A stretch of 18,035 nucleotides of DNA, from NCBI GenBank assembly GCA_025331435.1, contig JAIWNI010000240.1, positions 1 to 18,035 on the forward strand, read 5' to 3'. This document shows, piece by piece, positions 1 to 9,652 of the stretch. The position numbers and the translations under genes are program-made. The notes beneath the pieces are model-generated. The model made no database searches. It was not told the DNA's origin and saw only the letters and a program-made list of their open reading frames with translations. Source of the DNA: Choanephora cucurbitarum (Eukaryota > Mucoromycota > Mucoromycetes > Mucorales > Choanephoraceae). Numbering within the stretch: position 1 is the stretch's first letter; each line of letters starts with the position of its first letter.

Positions 1-745
1 CGCATTACGGGGTTTCATGTTAACAACTCCAAACTCTTAGATCTAATGACTTGAACGTGTCTGAAAGTTTTCCTTTAGTGATCTCCTCTCGTGCTAACTG
101 TTATTGTTGCCTGTCAATAACGATCCGAGTAAAGATGAACCACGTAAACAAGAATGGGTTGCCAGTTGTAAGTAATACACAACATTTCACTAACTATAAA
201 ATTACTAGAAGCAAACTGGTACCAACTCTTCTTTCTTATCTTTACAGACAACTGCTAAATCTTGGCTACCGGTCTAATCCATGGTGGTGTCACTTCTATC
301 TGCTGAGTGAGAACTGCTAAACTTTGATTGTTATTATGAAATGAAGATGCTCAAACAAAAATTGCAAGAAAGAAAGAGAACTGTGACCGCTCAAGCCACC
401 CAAATATGAATTGCAAACTGGTTTTGAAGATTCTGTAGTTTGTCAGAAGTCATTACCTCTCTTTTCAAGTTTTCTCTACTCATTTGTGCCGCCATTGGAA
501 AACTTAAAGTCTTTTCTCTGTATTCTATGCTCTTAGTAGTACTGATACAAGGATTTCAATGTATCAACCATGAAGCACCCCAAAATGGATACATGAATTC
601 AAAGAGCTATCTATATATAGTATATGCGGGATTTACATCTAATAAAATAAAGAGCTTTAATTTGCCTGTAATCACCAATTTTATTAATATATATCCTAAT
701 GACGTGAGCGTTTAAAGAAATCTTATTATTTCCCTAAGGCCTAAT
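1..745. other. AT-rich region with no recognisable gene
   Basis: Several short open frames exist here (for example 51-320 and 440-715 on the plus strand), but their translations show no domain, no compositional sign of selection and no matching neighbour. I could not find a left terminal repeat for the Tc1/mariner remnant that follows. This is most simply non-coding or too decayed to read. Confidence 0.6.
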
Positions 746-1655
746 AAGTACGCTCTTATCACAGATTCGCATCGAAAACTTACCCAATCATCTCCACTAT
801 GCTGTCAGAAAGAACAGGCTGTGAGCAATCTGGATAAACGGCCGTTTGGTGTAACCATCTTAGCCTTCGTAATAAATATTTGCGAGCGCAAATGTCTTTC
901 GTTTGCCTTCGCTTATAAAACCGTTAGTGTTTTATCGGACATTCACTGCTATTGCTTCGCAAGAAAACTGTATGCGATTGCAAATCCCATTCGCCGCAGT
1001 GAACAACGACTGTGCTGTTTAATTCATTCGTGAAAAGGGCACTGAATATGAGGAAAGAAACATCCTTAGCCGCACCAGTTAGGCCAAAGGATCGGTGATG
1101 GTTTGGGCTTGTTTTTCTGCCGTGTGATTTGGTCATAGAAGGCAACATGAACCAGGATGCGTATGTTGATATTTTGGCCAGGCACTTCCACCCTTGGTTC
1201 AAGGATTTACACGAGAAGCATGACAGGGAGTTTATACTCCAAGAAGACGGTGCTACCTGCCACACAGGTAAATATGCTCGTTGATGGAAGGGGGCCATCA
1301 AATCAGCGGGTTTGACTTCTGGCCTGCTTAAAACCCTGATTTGAACCCTATCGAGCCTGTGTGGTGGGAGTTAGAGAAGCGCCTTCCAGCCCAAAGTCAC
1401 ACGGTTCGAAATGTAGAAGAATTGAAGGCCCTTTTCTTGCAAAAAAGGGAGCTAATAGGGCTTGATTTTGCTGAAACTTTAGTAGACAGTATGCCCTCTA
1501 GATGCCAAGCTGTAATTAAAGCAAAAGGAGGACATACCAATTACTTATTGTATTATTTTTTTGCATTTATGAAAAATAAACATTGGTTCCTTTTATTTTG
1601 TAGACTTTTAAGTCGTTATGATAATACAACTCATGCACCTGATGTTGAAGTTTAA
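746..1655 (+). pseudogene. Tc1/mariner-family transposase, broken (DDE type)
   Basis: This is the remnant of a cut-and-paste transposase that would bind terminal inverted repeats and insert at TA. The readable blocks lie in different frames. A KCLSFAFAYKT block at about 890-925 resembles the segment before the catalytic core. A VLSD block has the likely first Asp at 938-940. EKGTEYEERNIL leads to AKGSVMVWACFS around 1038-1123, the usual GSVMVW motif. IEGNMNQDAY and QEDGATCHT follow, with the second Asp at 1246-1248, then NPDLNPIEPVWW with the catalytic Glu at 1353-1355. The Asp-Glu spacing is about 35 codons, fitting the DD34-35E group. The C terminus IKAKGGHTNY is typical, although the original stop is lost and the frame runs on to 1655. 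At least three frameshifts and several stops are present. The N-terminal DNA-binding region is not clearly readable; 746-823 is only a weak candidate. The family call is firm and the exact start is not. Confidence 0.85.
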
Positions 1656-1685
1656 ATGATAATTTGGAACTTAATTTTTGGAAAA

Positions 1686-1715
1686 ATGGATCAAGTTATT
1701 TTTCTAATGACTGTA
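1686..1715 (+). repeat. Probable 3' end of the Tc1/mariner element
   Basis: About 60 bases after the transposase frame closes, the sequence ends in CTAATGACTGTA. Read inward from the right this is CAGTCATTAG followed by AAAAATAACTTGATCC, which has the form of a Tc1 terminal repeat abutting a TA dinucleotide (1714-1715). The partner repeat upstream was not found, so the boundary is inferred from position and form only. Confidence 0.45.
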
Positions 1716-3380
1716 GTATTTAAATGAAAAGCATAGCTTCTTACATACTCATATCTCTGTAGCTATACCTATTCTTTCCGCAGTAGTTGCATACTATCAT
1801 TCTTATCTACGACAATAACCATGAATGCCATTTTGATTAAGTCCAAGAGCCTTCGTATTCCTGCTCAATCCAATCCGTTTGAATTAGTAGCTACCTACTA
1901 TTAGCCACTGGTTCTTCGACTATTGTCATCCACAATGTTACTTCTTGTTATGTGTAGCTAAATGTTGCTTCTCTTGATGATGCTCCACATTGTATCCAAA
2001 GTCATCCATCCGCCTAATCCCTAAGATGTAGTCTATTCAACTGGCAGGCTAATGTCAGTATCCTCTACTTTGATATCCATCAAATTCTCATTCTATATTT
2101 CAATCATTCTGTTATCATTTAACTGCATGTCTTCTTTCCAGGATAGAATTTCTCTCCTTTATCTTCTTTGTTCTTAAGCAAGAGTTCTTCATGACCACAG
2201 TGTCTCTCTTATACTATCATGCTACGTGTCTATTCATCGATGAATCCTATGATCAAAGATTGCTAGCCAGCTACACTGTCTTTTACCTCACAATGTCAAA
2301 TAACTTACTGTTCTTTCATTGTATACTCCCTCTCCAATTGATGAATCACTTCTTGTGTCCCTTCCTCTTCGGTACCTCTTCACCTGACTTGCTATCCCTC
2401 CCTATCTTAATGTTGTTCAATCCAAGTTAACATTGCTCGGTCAGTTGTTGCTTCAACCTGCATTAATTTTGCTGTTGTTACCACTGTTCATGATACCATT
2501 TAATACTGATCGGTAACTGTGCCAACTCATTTAACTGCTCAAACTGATTTGAATATTTTAGAAGCCCAAGGTATCTGTTATTGTTGTTAAACCACTCATC
2601 CATTTTGCTCTGTTGTACTTGCTTTGATATCTGTTGGTGACTCTGTACTCAAGCATTCAACTCCAAGAACAATAAACAGCTCATTGGTAGAAGGAAGCGT
2701 CAATGATCAACAATAGTATTGTATTAAACAAGCTCTAATCTTTATTTTTTTTTCGTGTATAGTCTATCAATCTATTGTTCTATTTCCAAATCAATTTTCT
2801 CGGTTGCTGCTAACTCTTCTGGTGGCTAAGTCTACTACTGGATGCAAGGTATCTGCTCTTCAGGCTTAAAGATAAAAGAATTGAACAAAAAAAAAGAATT
2901 CGAAACTTGTGGCTGGCGTCCCAAATTAAATCATTTCAAGTGCAGCACAAACAATTCATTCAAAAGGCTAAATCAAGATGGATATGCTATCTTTTTGACA
3001 AGAATGGCTCTCAATGGTCAAGCAATAGGCCTATATGGATACTGAGCATACCATTCGAACCGGAAGAATTCAAGGCATCCGCCTAAAGGATCCAATAATG
3101 GCTGGGATCAAAATTCTAATAAAGAAGAACCCATATATAGCATAAAAAAGGATCTACATCTGTATATAATAAAAGAATCCAATTTGACCCTATTCATCCA
3201 ATAAGCATACCTATTATTCTAACGGCGCCATATGAAATAATGAAAGCAGGCCATTCTATCAAGAAACATACTCACTTAAAACTCTCTGATTCTCTCGAGG
3301 CCATTTACTCATATATAAAAACTAACCAAAACTTGTAAAAGCAGGGCGGCCCATATAAAAAAAATCCTCAACTTTGATTG
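1716..3380. other. Gene-free, pyrimidine-rich plus strand
   Basis: From about 1740 to 2840 the plus strand is rich in T and C, so the minus strand reads as purine-rich, hydrophilic but stop-riddled peptide stretches. One minus-strand patch at about 1750-1795 reads VCNYCGKNRY, loosely like half a zinc knuckle, but nothing around it supports a Gag assignment. Short plus-strand frames at 2191-2430 and 2842-3045 show no motif. The rest, to 3380, is AT-rich without a recognised feature. It may be old, unrecognisable transposon debris. Confidence 0.5.
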
Positions 3381-3435
3381 GAATGATGTCAGATACGTTG
3401 CAATGTATTGCAAAAGAATGCTCTGTAATTCAACG

Positions 3436-3452
3436 TTTTGCAGAGTCACTAA
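3436..3452 (-). repeat. Terminal-repeat-like motif, inverted partner of 16005-16021
   Basis: The 17-mer TTTTGCAGAGTCACTAA is the reverse complement, with one mismatch, of the 17-mer at 16005-16021. Several TTGCA/TGCAA words cluster nearby (3398-3510), as is common at Tc1/mariner-type ends. The two copies point toward each other's outside and flank the Ty3 element. They may be the ends of two unrelated decayed small DNA elements rather than ends of one unit. Confidence 0.4.
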
Positions 3453-3464
3453 GAAAAAGTTTGA

Positions 3465-3478
3465 TTTTTGATCAAAAA
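3465..3478. repeat. 14-bp perfect palindrome
   Basis: TTTTTGATCAAAAA is perfectly self-complementary. In AT-rich DNA such a palindrome can occur by chance. It lies just outside the terminal-repeat-like motif at 3436-3452, and I assign no function. Confidence 0.35.
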
Positions 3479-3539
3479 CCTGCAAAAAACTCTACTCGCT
3501 GGTTGCAAAATTTATGTCTGAAATTTTCATCCTGTGAGC

Positions 3540-4003
3540 CGTAGTGTTGGTGTCTGCTGTGGTGATATCTTGTCTTAGTAACTGGTTACTCTTTCGGGAA
3601 GAACATTGGGTATTTATCTGAAGAAAGATGGTTGCGGAGACGGTTGTTAACATTGATATATTTTAGTTACTTTCATTTTATTTTACTCTTTTTTGTTGTC
3701 ATTGTATCTTTTTACTATTTTGATTGTATTGGATTTGTAAGTTGGAAAATATTCTTTTGCGATCATGACTTATTTACCTGTAATGTATATTAGACTTCCT
3801 GTTATTCGCTACTACACTCGATTGATCGTCACTGAATTATTTGAAAACCGAGCGAACACTACTCATACAAATATAAAGAACACCTTCAATTTATCGACTG
3901 AACTACCATCATACCTTGTCATTTTTGGTGCGGCTAAAGCGGAATAAAAGTACCATCTCGGTGTTCTGGGGCACATTATTATCAATTCAGTCACATTATC
4001 AAC
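3540..4003 (+). other. Presumed leader or decayed 5' LTR region of the Ty3 element
   Basis: This stretch precedes the Gag start and holds no gene. A Ty3 element should have its 5' LTR and tRNA primer-binding site here. The string TTTTTGGTGCGGCTAAAGCG at about 3924-3943 has the TGG-start form of a primer-binding site, with the LTR ending just before it. No matching 3' LTR was found by eye downstream, so the LTR limits cannot be set. A short open frame at 3765-3947 would lie mostly inside this region and is probably meaningless. Confidence 0.3.
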
Positions 4004-4728
4004 ATGTCAAACAATTCAAATGAAAGCAAGTCCCGTGCTACTAGTTCATCAGTGACTAACTCAAATGCACATTCATCTTATCTCATGAAATTTATGAGTG
4101 ATCCGGTTGACTTCACTGGTGATATTCGACGTATCAACCCAAACAACTGGTTAACGAAACTAGATCGTATCAAAAGTTTTGGCAACCTAGATGACGAAAA
4201 TATTATGATTATAGCAGTAGATCACCTGGTTGATCAAGCCAATCGTTGGTTCAATTTAACTCATCCCAATCCTGAAAATCTCATATGGAACAAATTCTAA
4301 ACATCGTTCCAAGCCAAGTATAGCAATGGACAAATTGAAATCTGGTGGATGAAATAAACAACATAAAACAAGGTCCAGAAGAAAACATCGAGGACATTCA
4401 AATCTGAATGCTGAAACTATACCAAATTCTCGGTATTAATGATGAACGAATGATCAAGCGTACATTCTTGAAAGCCATCTGTCCAAATATAGCCCTTGAA
4501 GTGAAAAGAGGCGACGTTGTTGAAGACACTAAGCTCAAGGATGTTATTGCTAAAGCTATCAAGGCTGAAAAATTTTCAGGAAATATCAAACAATCATTTC
4601 TGTTATTGCTCCCAACGTATCAAGTAAAAACTCACAAAGAAGTTTCAATTCGTTTAATCAAGACAGGAGTTCTTAAAGAGAAGATGTGCGAAGAAATTAA
4701 ACAAATACTTTGAGCGAATTTATGAATG
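4004..4728 (+). pseudogene. Ty3/gypsy Gag, N-terminal part, broken
   Basis: This is the capsid-like structural protein of the retrotransposon. From an ATG at 4004 the frame runs 98 codons, with a Ser-rich start followed by DPVDFTGD and NPNNWLTKLDRIKSFGNLDD, a pattern usual in Ty3-type Gag capsid domains. It stops at 4298-4300 where Gln would fit. After a frameshift near 4340 the capsid continues with INDERMIKRTFLKAICPNIA, a helical region, interrupted by a TGA at 4405-4407 just before an internal ATG. A further frame change near 4590 leads toward the zinc knuckle linker. The gene is cut at 4728 by the DIRS-like insertion and resumes at 10942. If the insertion is conceptually removed, a frame is open across the junction. 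Confidence 0.82.
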
Positions 4729-4754
4729 AATTGTGGGTTGTGCCCACCACAATT
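4729..4754. repeat. DIRS left-end core inverted repeat (candidate recombinase site)
   Basis: Arms AATTGTGG (4729-4736) and CCACAATT (4747-4754) flank a 10-nt spacer, GTTGTGCCCA. The same arrangement recurs inside the internal complementary region at 10687-10714. Tyrosine recombinases act on paired inverted half-sites around a short crossover region, so this is the natural candidate for the strand-exchange site. The role is inferred. Confidence 0.6.
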
Positions 4755-4860
4755 GCCGTATGGCTCACACCGACCTCGGATGTGGTTATAGGCTCTCTAG
4801 CCGCGCTTTCATTCTCAGATAATAAATAAAAAAAAAAGTTTATGCTATATTTTATTTCTT
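4747..4860 (+). repeat. DIRS left inverted terminal repeat
   Basis: Bases 4778-4860 are the reverse complement of 10837-10918 with a handful of differences, and the stretch ending in ATAACCACATCC (on the right copy) is identical for 32 bases. The outer part, 4747-4787, has no counterpart in the right repeat but is complementary to the internal region 10655-10695 at 39 of 41 positions. Unequal outer ends matched by an internal complementary region are the hallmark of DIRS elements. Confidence 0.9.
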
Positions 4861-4895
4861 TATACCTTTCTAAACAACGCAACGTGGAATTGTCA

Positions 4896-6259
4896 GAATA
4901 TTATGACCAAGTTACTCCTAAGGAAATTAGAGAATTTAGAGCACTCAAACAAAGACTCCAAGCCCAAGAGCTTCGAGAAGAAGAATAACGGGAACTTCCA
5001 GAAGAAGTTTAGCGCGAATTGAAGGAAATTTCGAAGGTTAACCTCTAAACGAAACCTAAGCAATACCACGGAGATACAATCAAGCACGAAGTTGAAAAAT
5101 GGACCCAGAGTTGGACGATCAACAAGTCATATCTTCCAAAACTCAAACACTATTAATGCGATGCGTCGCAAATGGTGTCAGCCATCGGAAAAGGTGCTGA
5201 CAGATTACGAACAGCAGATAGAGACGCTACCAAAATCTTCAGCGAACTCAAATACACTTTCGAAAAAGGAGGAAATGAAGAAACACTTTGAAAAGCCTTG
5301 GAAAAGGTTAGGCGCCTTGCAGTTTACTGCCTCGTAACTGGCAAGGAACTTGATAAAGACGCCAAAGAGGTGGCCTCAAGAGCAATCAACCATTCAACCA
5401 GCCTTAAATATTTGAAAGAAGAAGATAACGACAAAGGGAAGGATTACTTTTTCAGCCCTTCGAGACGGAGAAGGTGTAACGCCTGACTGTGACTTTCATA
5501 TTTTCATATTCTATAAATAACTCGAAAAAACGTATTTGAATAAAGCTAGCTTTTACTTTAGTATAAAATACTTTAAAAATTGATCTCTCTCTGTAATAAC
5601 TGTCTGCCCGAAGGTAAACAGAAGTATTCATTTCCACTATCTTATAGCTGCCTTAGTAACTCTACTTGTCTAAACGATTCCTTCAGTTATTTTAACTAAG
5701 CATCTATTTATTTGACTCATCGAAATATAATTATATTCGTTAACTGAAGTCGAGTGACCGTCCAAATAAAAAGTCTAAAACATCTTGATTATTCTTGAAC
5801 AATTAGTTCATAAGTGATAACAATTTCTTCTGTCTCTTGTAACCTTACCGCGCTAGATTGTAAATAAGTTACTCTACTCAGGAAGTTAGACCAAATCTAT
5901 AAAACTTTAACAGTACATTACGAAGTCCTTAAGCCATTACTGGTCTCTTCACTAAAACTACGTGAATTGTCTTTCTTTATAAGTCTTACGAGAATTATTT
6001 GATACGAGTGTGCTGTTATAACAATCTACTTTACTTTTACTGAAATTAAAACAAATCAATCCCCACAAACCTTACAAAGGTTCAAAAGACTCAATTTGAA
6101 GAATCAGTCCTCAGAAAGTCAACGAAACATTTTGGAGGATTTGGACGAGAAAAGTACTATGGATACAACGGTTTATTTGGAGAATCGAAAAGCCGACAAG
6201 GTCCATACCAGCAGACACATCAACCTACAGAAACTAGCAACACCAGCAGCAACAACTAA
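4896..6259 (+). pseudogene. DIRS-like Gag, broken and interrupted by a solo LTR
   Basis: This would be the structural protein of the DIRS element. One frame can be followed from 4896 to about 5450, with a charged, coiled-coil-like start (PKEIREFRALKQRLQAQELR) and a body containing ALEKVRRLAVYCLV and KEVASRAINHSTSLKYL. It carries stops at 4986, 5010, 5046, 5154 and 5289; the first two fall where Gln fits a Glu/Arg/Gln-rich repeat. A one-base shift lies near 5450-5463. The gene is then interrupted by a solo LTR and resumes at 6077 with a Gly/Tyr-rich tail (FGGFGREKYYGYNGLFG) and a Gln/Thr/Ser-rich end stopping at 6257-6259. Position between the left repeat and the RT, and the Gly-rich tail, support the Gag call. 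No zinc knuckle is seen. The start codon is not identifiable. Confidence 0.68.
5475..6076. mobile_element. Solo LTR, 602 bp, inside DIRS gag
   Basis: The segment begins TGTAACGCC and ends CCTTACA, giving the TG...CA ends and a 5-bp terminal inversion (TGTAA/TTACA) normal for LTRs. It is flanked by AAGG on both sides (5471-5474 and 6077-6080); a 5-bp duplication AAGGT is equally possible with a one-base shift of the left border. It holds no coding region, and a TATAAATA string sits at about 5511-5518. Removing the segment with one flank copy makes one frame continuous across the junction (FETEKVQKTQ). A solo LTR forms when the two LTRs of an inserted element recombine. Its parent is not in this window. 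Orientation cannot be decided. Confidence 0.8.
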
Positions 6260-6410
6260 TTGCAACCACAAACCCTAGACAAGAAATATTAATAAAATCA
6301 TCATTAAAAGAATAAAAATCAAAATTAACAAAAATAATAGAAAATTCACAATTAACAAAAACAAAGAACATTCAACACTACACGATACTTAGGATGAGAT
6401 TCCACCATGA

Positions 6411-8270
6411 GGTCGCTTACAACGATTCCTTCACAATAGGAAAAACAAGATACATCATCAATGGCCCTTGTCCGTTATAGAAAAGGGTTACCAGATTCAA
6501 TTCCACCATCAGCCGGTACCATGGAAAGTAAAACCAATGAAATTGAACAAGACAGATCAACCAACGGTGGGCACAGCAGTGAGTCAGTTCTTGAAATCAG
6601 AAGTGATAGAGAGATAACCCAATCAGGACAACCGATTTTTGTCAAATTTATTTACCGTTTAAGAACCGAACATGGTCCGACCGATTCTAGACTGCAGAAG
6701 AATCAACGAATTTGTTCAACGTCAGCATTTCAAGATGGAAGGTGTTCCAGCACTGTGGGAGATTCTTAAGGAGGAGATTTCTTGTGCAAGATGGGCCTCA
6801 AGGATGCATACATAGTTGTCCCAATTCATCCAGATTCACAACGCTTCCTCTCATCCCAACACAGAGGTACAATATACAGATACAAGTCTTTGGCATTTGG
6901 CTTGAGTGTGGCACCCAGAGTAGTTTCAAAACCGATGAAATTCGCTTTGGAACCACTGAGAGCGAGAGGAATAAGATTAATTTGTTACCTCGACGACATT
7001 TGTGTTTTAACGAGAACGAAGCTGGAGATGGAGAAAACAACAAAGGAAACATTAACTCATTTGACAGATCTGGGGTTTATTATCAATCATCATAAAGCGA
7101 GTTGTTGCCAAGACACAACCAAGAATTCTTAAGCCTCAATTTCAACAGCGTGCAGATGAAGATAATTGTACATCAGAAGAAGATGAGCAAATTGATTGTG
7201 AGAGTTCGCCAATTGAAGTCAGACAAGGAGAAGATGAAATTATGCAGATGGATAGCAGCTCTCTAAGGCAAAACAACAGCAATAATTTCAGTTTTGGGGG
7301 AGGCATTGTTGCGATTACGATTTTTGCAAAGAGGCCTAGCCAAGAGTTTGAAGATCCACAGGTACAATTGGGAGAGTCCTTGTTAGTTGTCGAACGACAG
7401 CTGGAATGAATTCGCATGATCGACAGAGAGATTGGAGCTCCACAATGGACTGATGATTAAGAGGCAGACAGAGTGTCAGGAATCAAAAGTGAGTATTTCT
7501 GTGGACGCGTTGGACACAGAACGGGGGAGAGTCTCCGAAATGATTCAGACAAACGGGTATTGGACAAAGGAAAAAAAGAAACTTCGATCAATGCACGAGA
7601 GCTGAAGACAATACTGTTTGCAGTGAAATTACACGCAGAAAAATATAAAAACTCCACTGTTCGCATTCATACCGACAATATAACTGCACTTAAACATGTC
7701 AAGAAATCAGGAAGAACGGCATCAGCCCTATTACAAACATTGACATTAGAAATACAACAAATCATAACAATGTACAACTTACAAATACAATATTTTCACA
7801 TCCAAGAAATCAAAAATGTCCGAGCGGACAAACTGAGCAGAACTCAAAAATGGATTTACAAATGGACACTACCAAGAAAATTTTTCAAGTTGATTCAATG
7901 TCGATGGAAAGTGACAATAATTAGAGTTGCAACACGAGAAAACAGATGACTGAAGAGATTTTAGAGTCCAATGCCAGACCCCGAAGCGTTAGTTCATCAT
8001 GCTTTCAACCAACAATGGCTGACAAAAGGATTGTATGCTCATCCTCCGTGGAAATTGATTCCAATGGTACTCGAAAAGATAAAGACAGACAAAGTCAAAT
8101 CAATGATATTAGTGACGCCAAAATGGCCGACTCGATTTTGGTGGCCAATGATGATGAGCATGAACAAGGGAAAGGCTTTAGAGTTCTAAATCAACAAGAA
8201 GCTGAAGCTGACCGCCTGGAGATTATCAGGCTATAAAATTCAGAGAAAGAGGTTTCTGAAAAAGCAAGTA
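6411..8270 (+). pseudogene. DIRS-like reverse transcriptase/RNase H, broken
   Basis: This enzyme copies the element RNA and removes it from hybrids. In order: a leader with QFHHQPVPWKVKP (about 6490), FVQRQHFKMEGVPAL (about 6709-6753), LKDAYIVVPIHP with the first catalytic Asp at 6803-6805, LAFGLSVAPRV, and the YLDD box at 6986-6997 holding the paired Asp. The thumb follows at 7137-7440 with LGEALLRLRFLQRGLAKSL. RNase H then shows SVDALDTERG at about 7490, SINARELK with the Glu near 7600, RIHTDN near 7670, and VRADKLSR near 7830. A C-terminal block with FNQQWLTKGLYAHPPWKLIP and TPKWPTRFWWP is the typical DIRS link to the recombinase. Frameshifts occur near 6605, 6770, 7130, 7575 and 7945, with stops including one at the expected Gln in FTV*EPN. 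The gene ends at the CACTA insertion; the last readable block is SGYKIQRKRF. Confidence 0.9.
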
Positions 8271-8299
8271 CACTATAAAAAATTCTAAGTTAAAACCTA
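8271..8299 (+). repeat. CACTA left terminal inverted repeat
   Basis: Starts CACTATAAAAAATTCTAAGT and matches the inverted right end except at two positions, both transitions. It is preceded by the target duplication GTA. Confidence 0.88.
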
Positions 8300-8643
8300 T
8301 AAAATCACCCAGAGTAAAGTTAAATCTAGGTTATGACTTGGGCATTACCCACTTCTGAGTTAATTTCTGGTTGAAATATTTGAGAAGATTGGAACACCGA
8401 TTTTTTATTTTTAAAAAAAATGCATAAGCTACTTTCAGATCATATCTAGGTTAATTACAAGATTAAGGTATATTCAGAGCACTCAATGAAGCAAGTGACT
8501 GTGCAATAGGCACTTGTAAAAATTTTTTTTTCAAACTTCTTTAAACTTTTTCTTTTATCCTAAGTGAAAACTGATGCCAAATTACAAGTCAAAAAAGATT
8601 TAGCGATGTAAAACGGGTTGTAGATTCCAAACTTTTTTCTTTT

Positions 8644-8892
8644 GACATATGAAGAATTTCAGGTAAAGTATTTGACAGTGTTCGTGAAAACGAAAGAGAT
8701 TAAGAACTTGACTTGTTTAATAGGACTGATTGAAAACCAGTCGTTATCGTCATTCGGCTCAGGTTCTGCGCTTATACATGGATATTTGATTCCGTTGGGT
8801 GCATCTGCGACTTGATCTCGCTTATGTGCGCTTAGTAGTAGTAAAGGTGGGTTTGAGTTCAACTTTAATCTCTATATTATGCTTACAATGAA
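8644..8892. other. Gene-like segment inside the CACTA element, strand undecided
   Basis: Both strands are open over much of this stretch. The minus strand (8659-8862) encodes a 67-residue frame with an acidic patch (AEPEPNDDNDWFS) and no known motif. The plus strand reads a hydrophobic 55-residue peptide beginning EFQVKYLTVFVKTKEIKN (from about 8652) and ending at a stop near 8814. An AG/GT junction (TTTCAG/GTAAAG) lies at 8662. Its base composition is less AT-biased than the repeat-filled flanks, so it may be captured host sequence. I recognise no family. Confidence 0.2.
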
Positions 8893-8958
8893 GTGTTGGA
8901 AAATTCTGTATTATGTTTCTTGGTTGTTCATTTGAAGCTTTACAAGAACGTATTGATC

Positions 8959-9206
8959 ATGGATGAAATCAGCTTGGCTAGTTCAGTCGCGGGTAAGTTG
9001 ACGGTGAAAGATGAAGAATTCCAGTTTTTTCTGGAACGCGAGGGTTCGTCGTCTGTAGTTTTTAATCTCGCAGTGCTGGTCAAACAAATCGAAGGCCATC
9101 AACAAGAAGAGGTAAATATCAGTAATCGTCAGAGGATGTTTTATAGTGTTTCAAGAGAGTGTCCTCAATCAACAAAACTAATCGACTTTATTTCCAGGAA
9201 AGCTAA
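8959..9206 (+). CDS. Unrecognised small gene or captured exon with a plausible intron
   Basis: From the ATG at 8959 (an upstream in-frame ATG is at 8893) a 51-codon exon reads MDEISLASSVAGKLTVKDEE and continues hydrophilic, ending IEGHQQEE at 9111. GTAAATATC begins exactly there, and TTTATTTCCAG ends at 9197, with a CTAAT branch-like site at about 9178-9182. An 86-nt intron is a normal fungal size. After splicing only two codons remain before a stop at 9204-9206. Read without splicing, the frame stays open to 9279 (128 residues from 8893). The segment lies in the repeat-free centre of the CACTA element, so it could be a captured fragment of a host gene or a decayed part of the element's own gene. 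Function is unknown. Confidence 0.3.
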
Positions 9207-9652
9207 GCGAAGAATAAGCATGCATCTATTGTACCAGCTTTACCAGCATGTTATTGTATACCTCATTATTATTAAATAAACGCTATATGTAAAGCAAGCT
9301 TCCTAAATCATCAAATATTGCTATGACCTATTAATAACCATGATTTAATTTGCTCTTTAAGTAACAACCTTGGCCCTCCATAAATCTAGGTTAAATAAAG
9401 ATTATAACCCTGAAGCAAGCTGCGGTTAACCTAAAAACTAGTGAAATAAAAAACCCTGACTCAAAATTACCATAATCAAGAGCAAGTTACAACCTAGAAC
9501 ACTTCCTAAAAATTACAAAAATTCCATAGATTCTAGGTTAAATTCATTCACCAAAAACCCAGATGTAATCTATTTCAAGATTATAACCCATATTCTAACC
9601 TCGAGCTTACAATTTTTTCATAGAGTTTGGGTTTTTTAACTCAGAATTCACC

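Noticed and set aside
440..715. 91-residue plus-strand frame
   Set aside because: No motif, no neighbouring signal, and composition typical of random AT-rich sequence.
924..1301. 125-residue minus-strand frame
   Set aside because: It lies antisense to the Tc1 transposase core, whose motifs are clear on the plus strand; it is a shadow frame.
1750..1800. Minus-strand VCNYCGKNRY as a zinc knuckle
   Set aside because: His and the last Cys are absent and the surrounding minus-strand frame is full of stops.
6461..7095. Two overlapping plus-strand frames (6461-6769, 6712-7095)
   Set aside because: They run in the wrong frame across the DIRS reverse transcriptase; RT motifs are read in the other frames.
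7142..7417. Cys/Ser-rich minus-strand frame
   Set aside because: Antisense to the RT thumb region; the Cys/Ser content is a by-product of that strand.
8258..8299. Treating the 8271-9681 segment as a hAT or Mutator element
   Set aside because: Those leave 8-bp or about 9-bp duplications; only a 3-bp GTA duplication is present and the ends start with CACTA.
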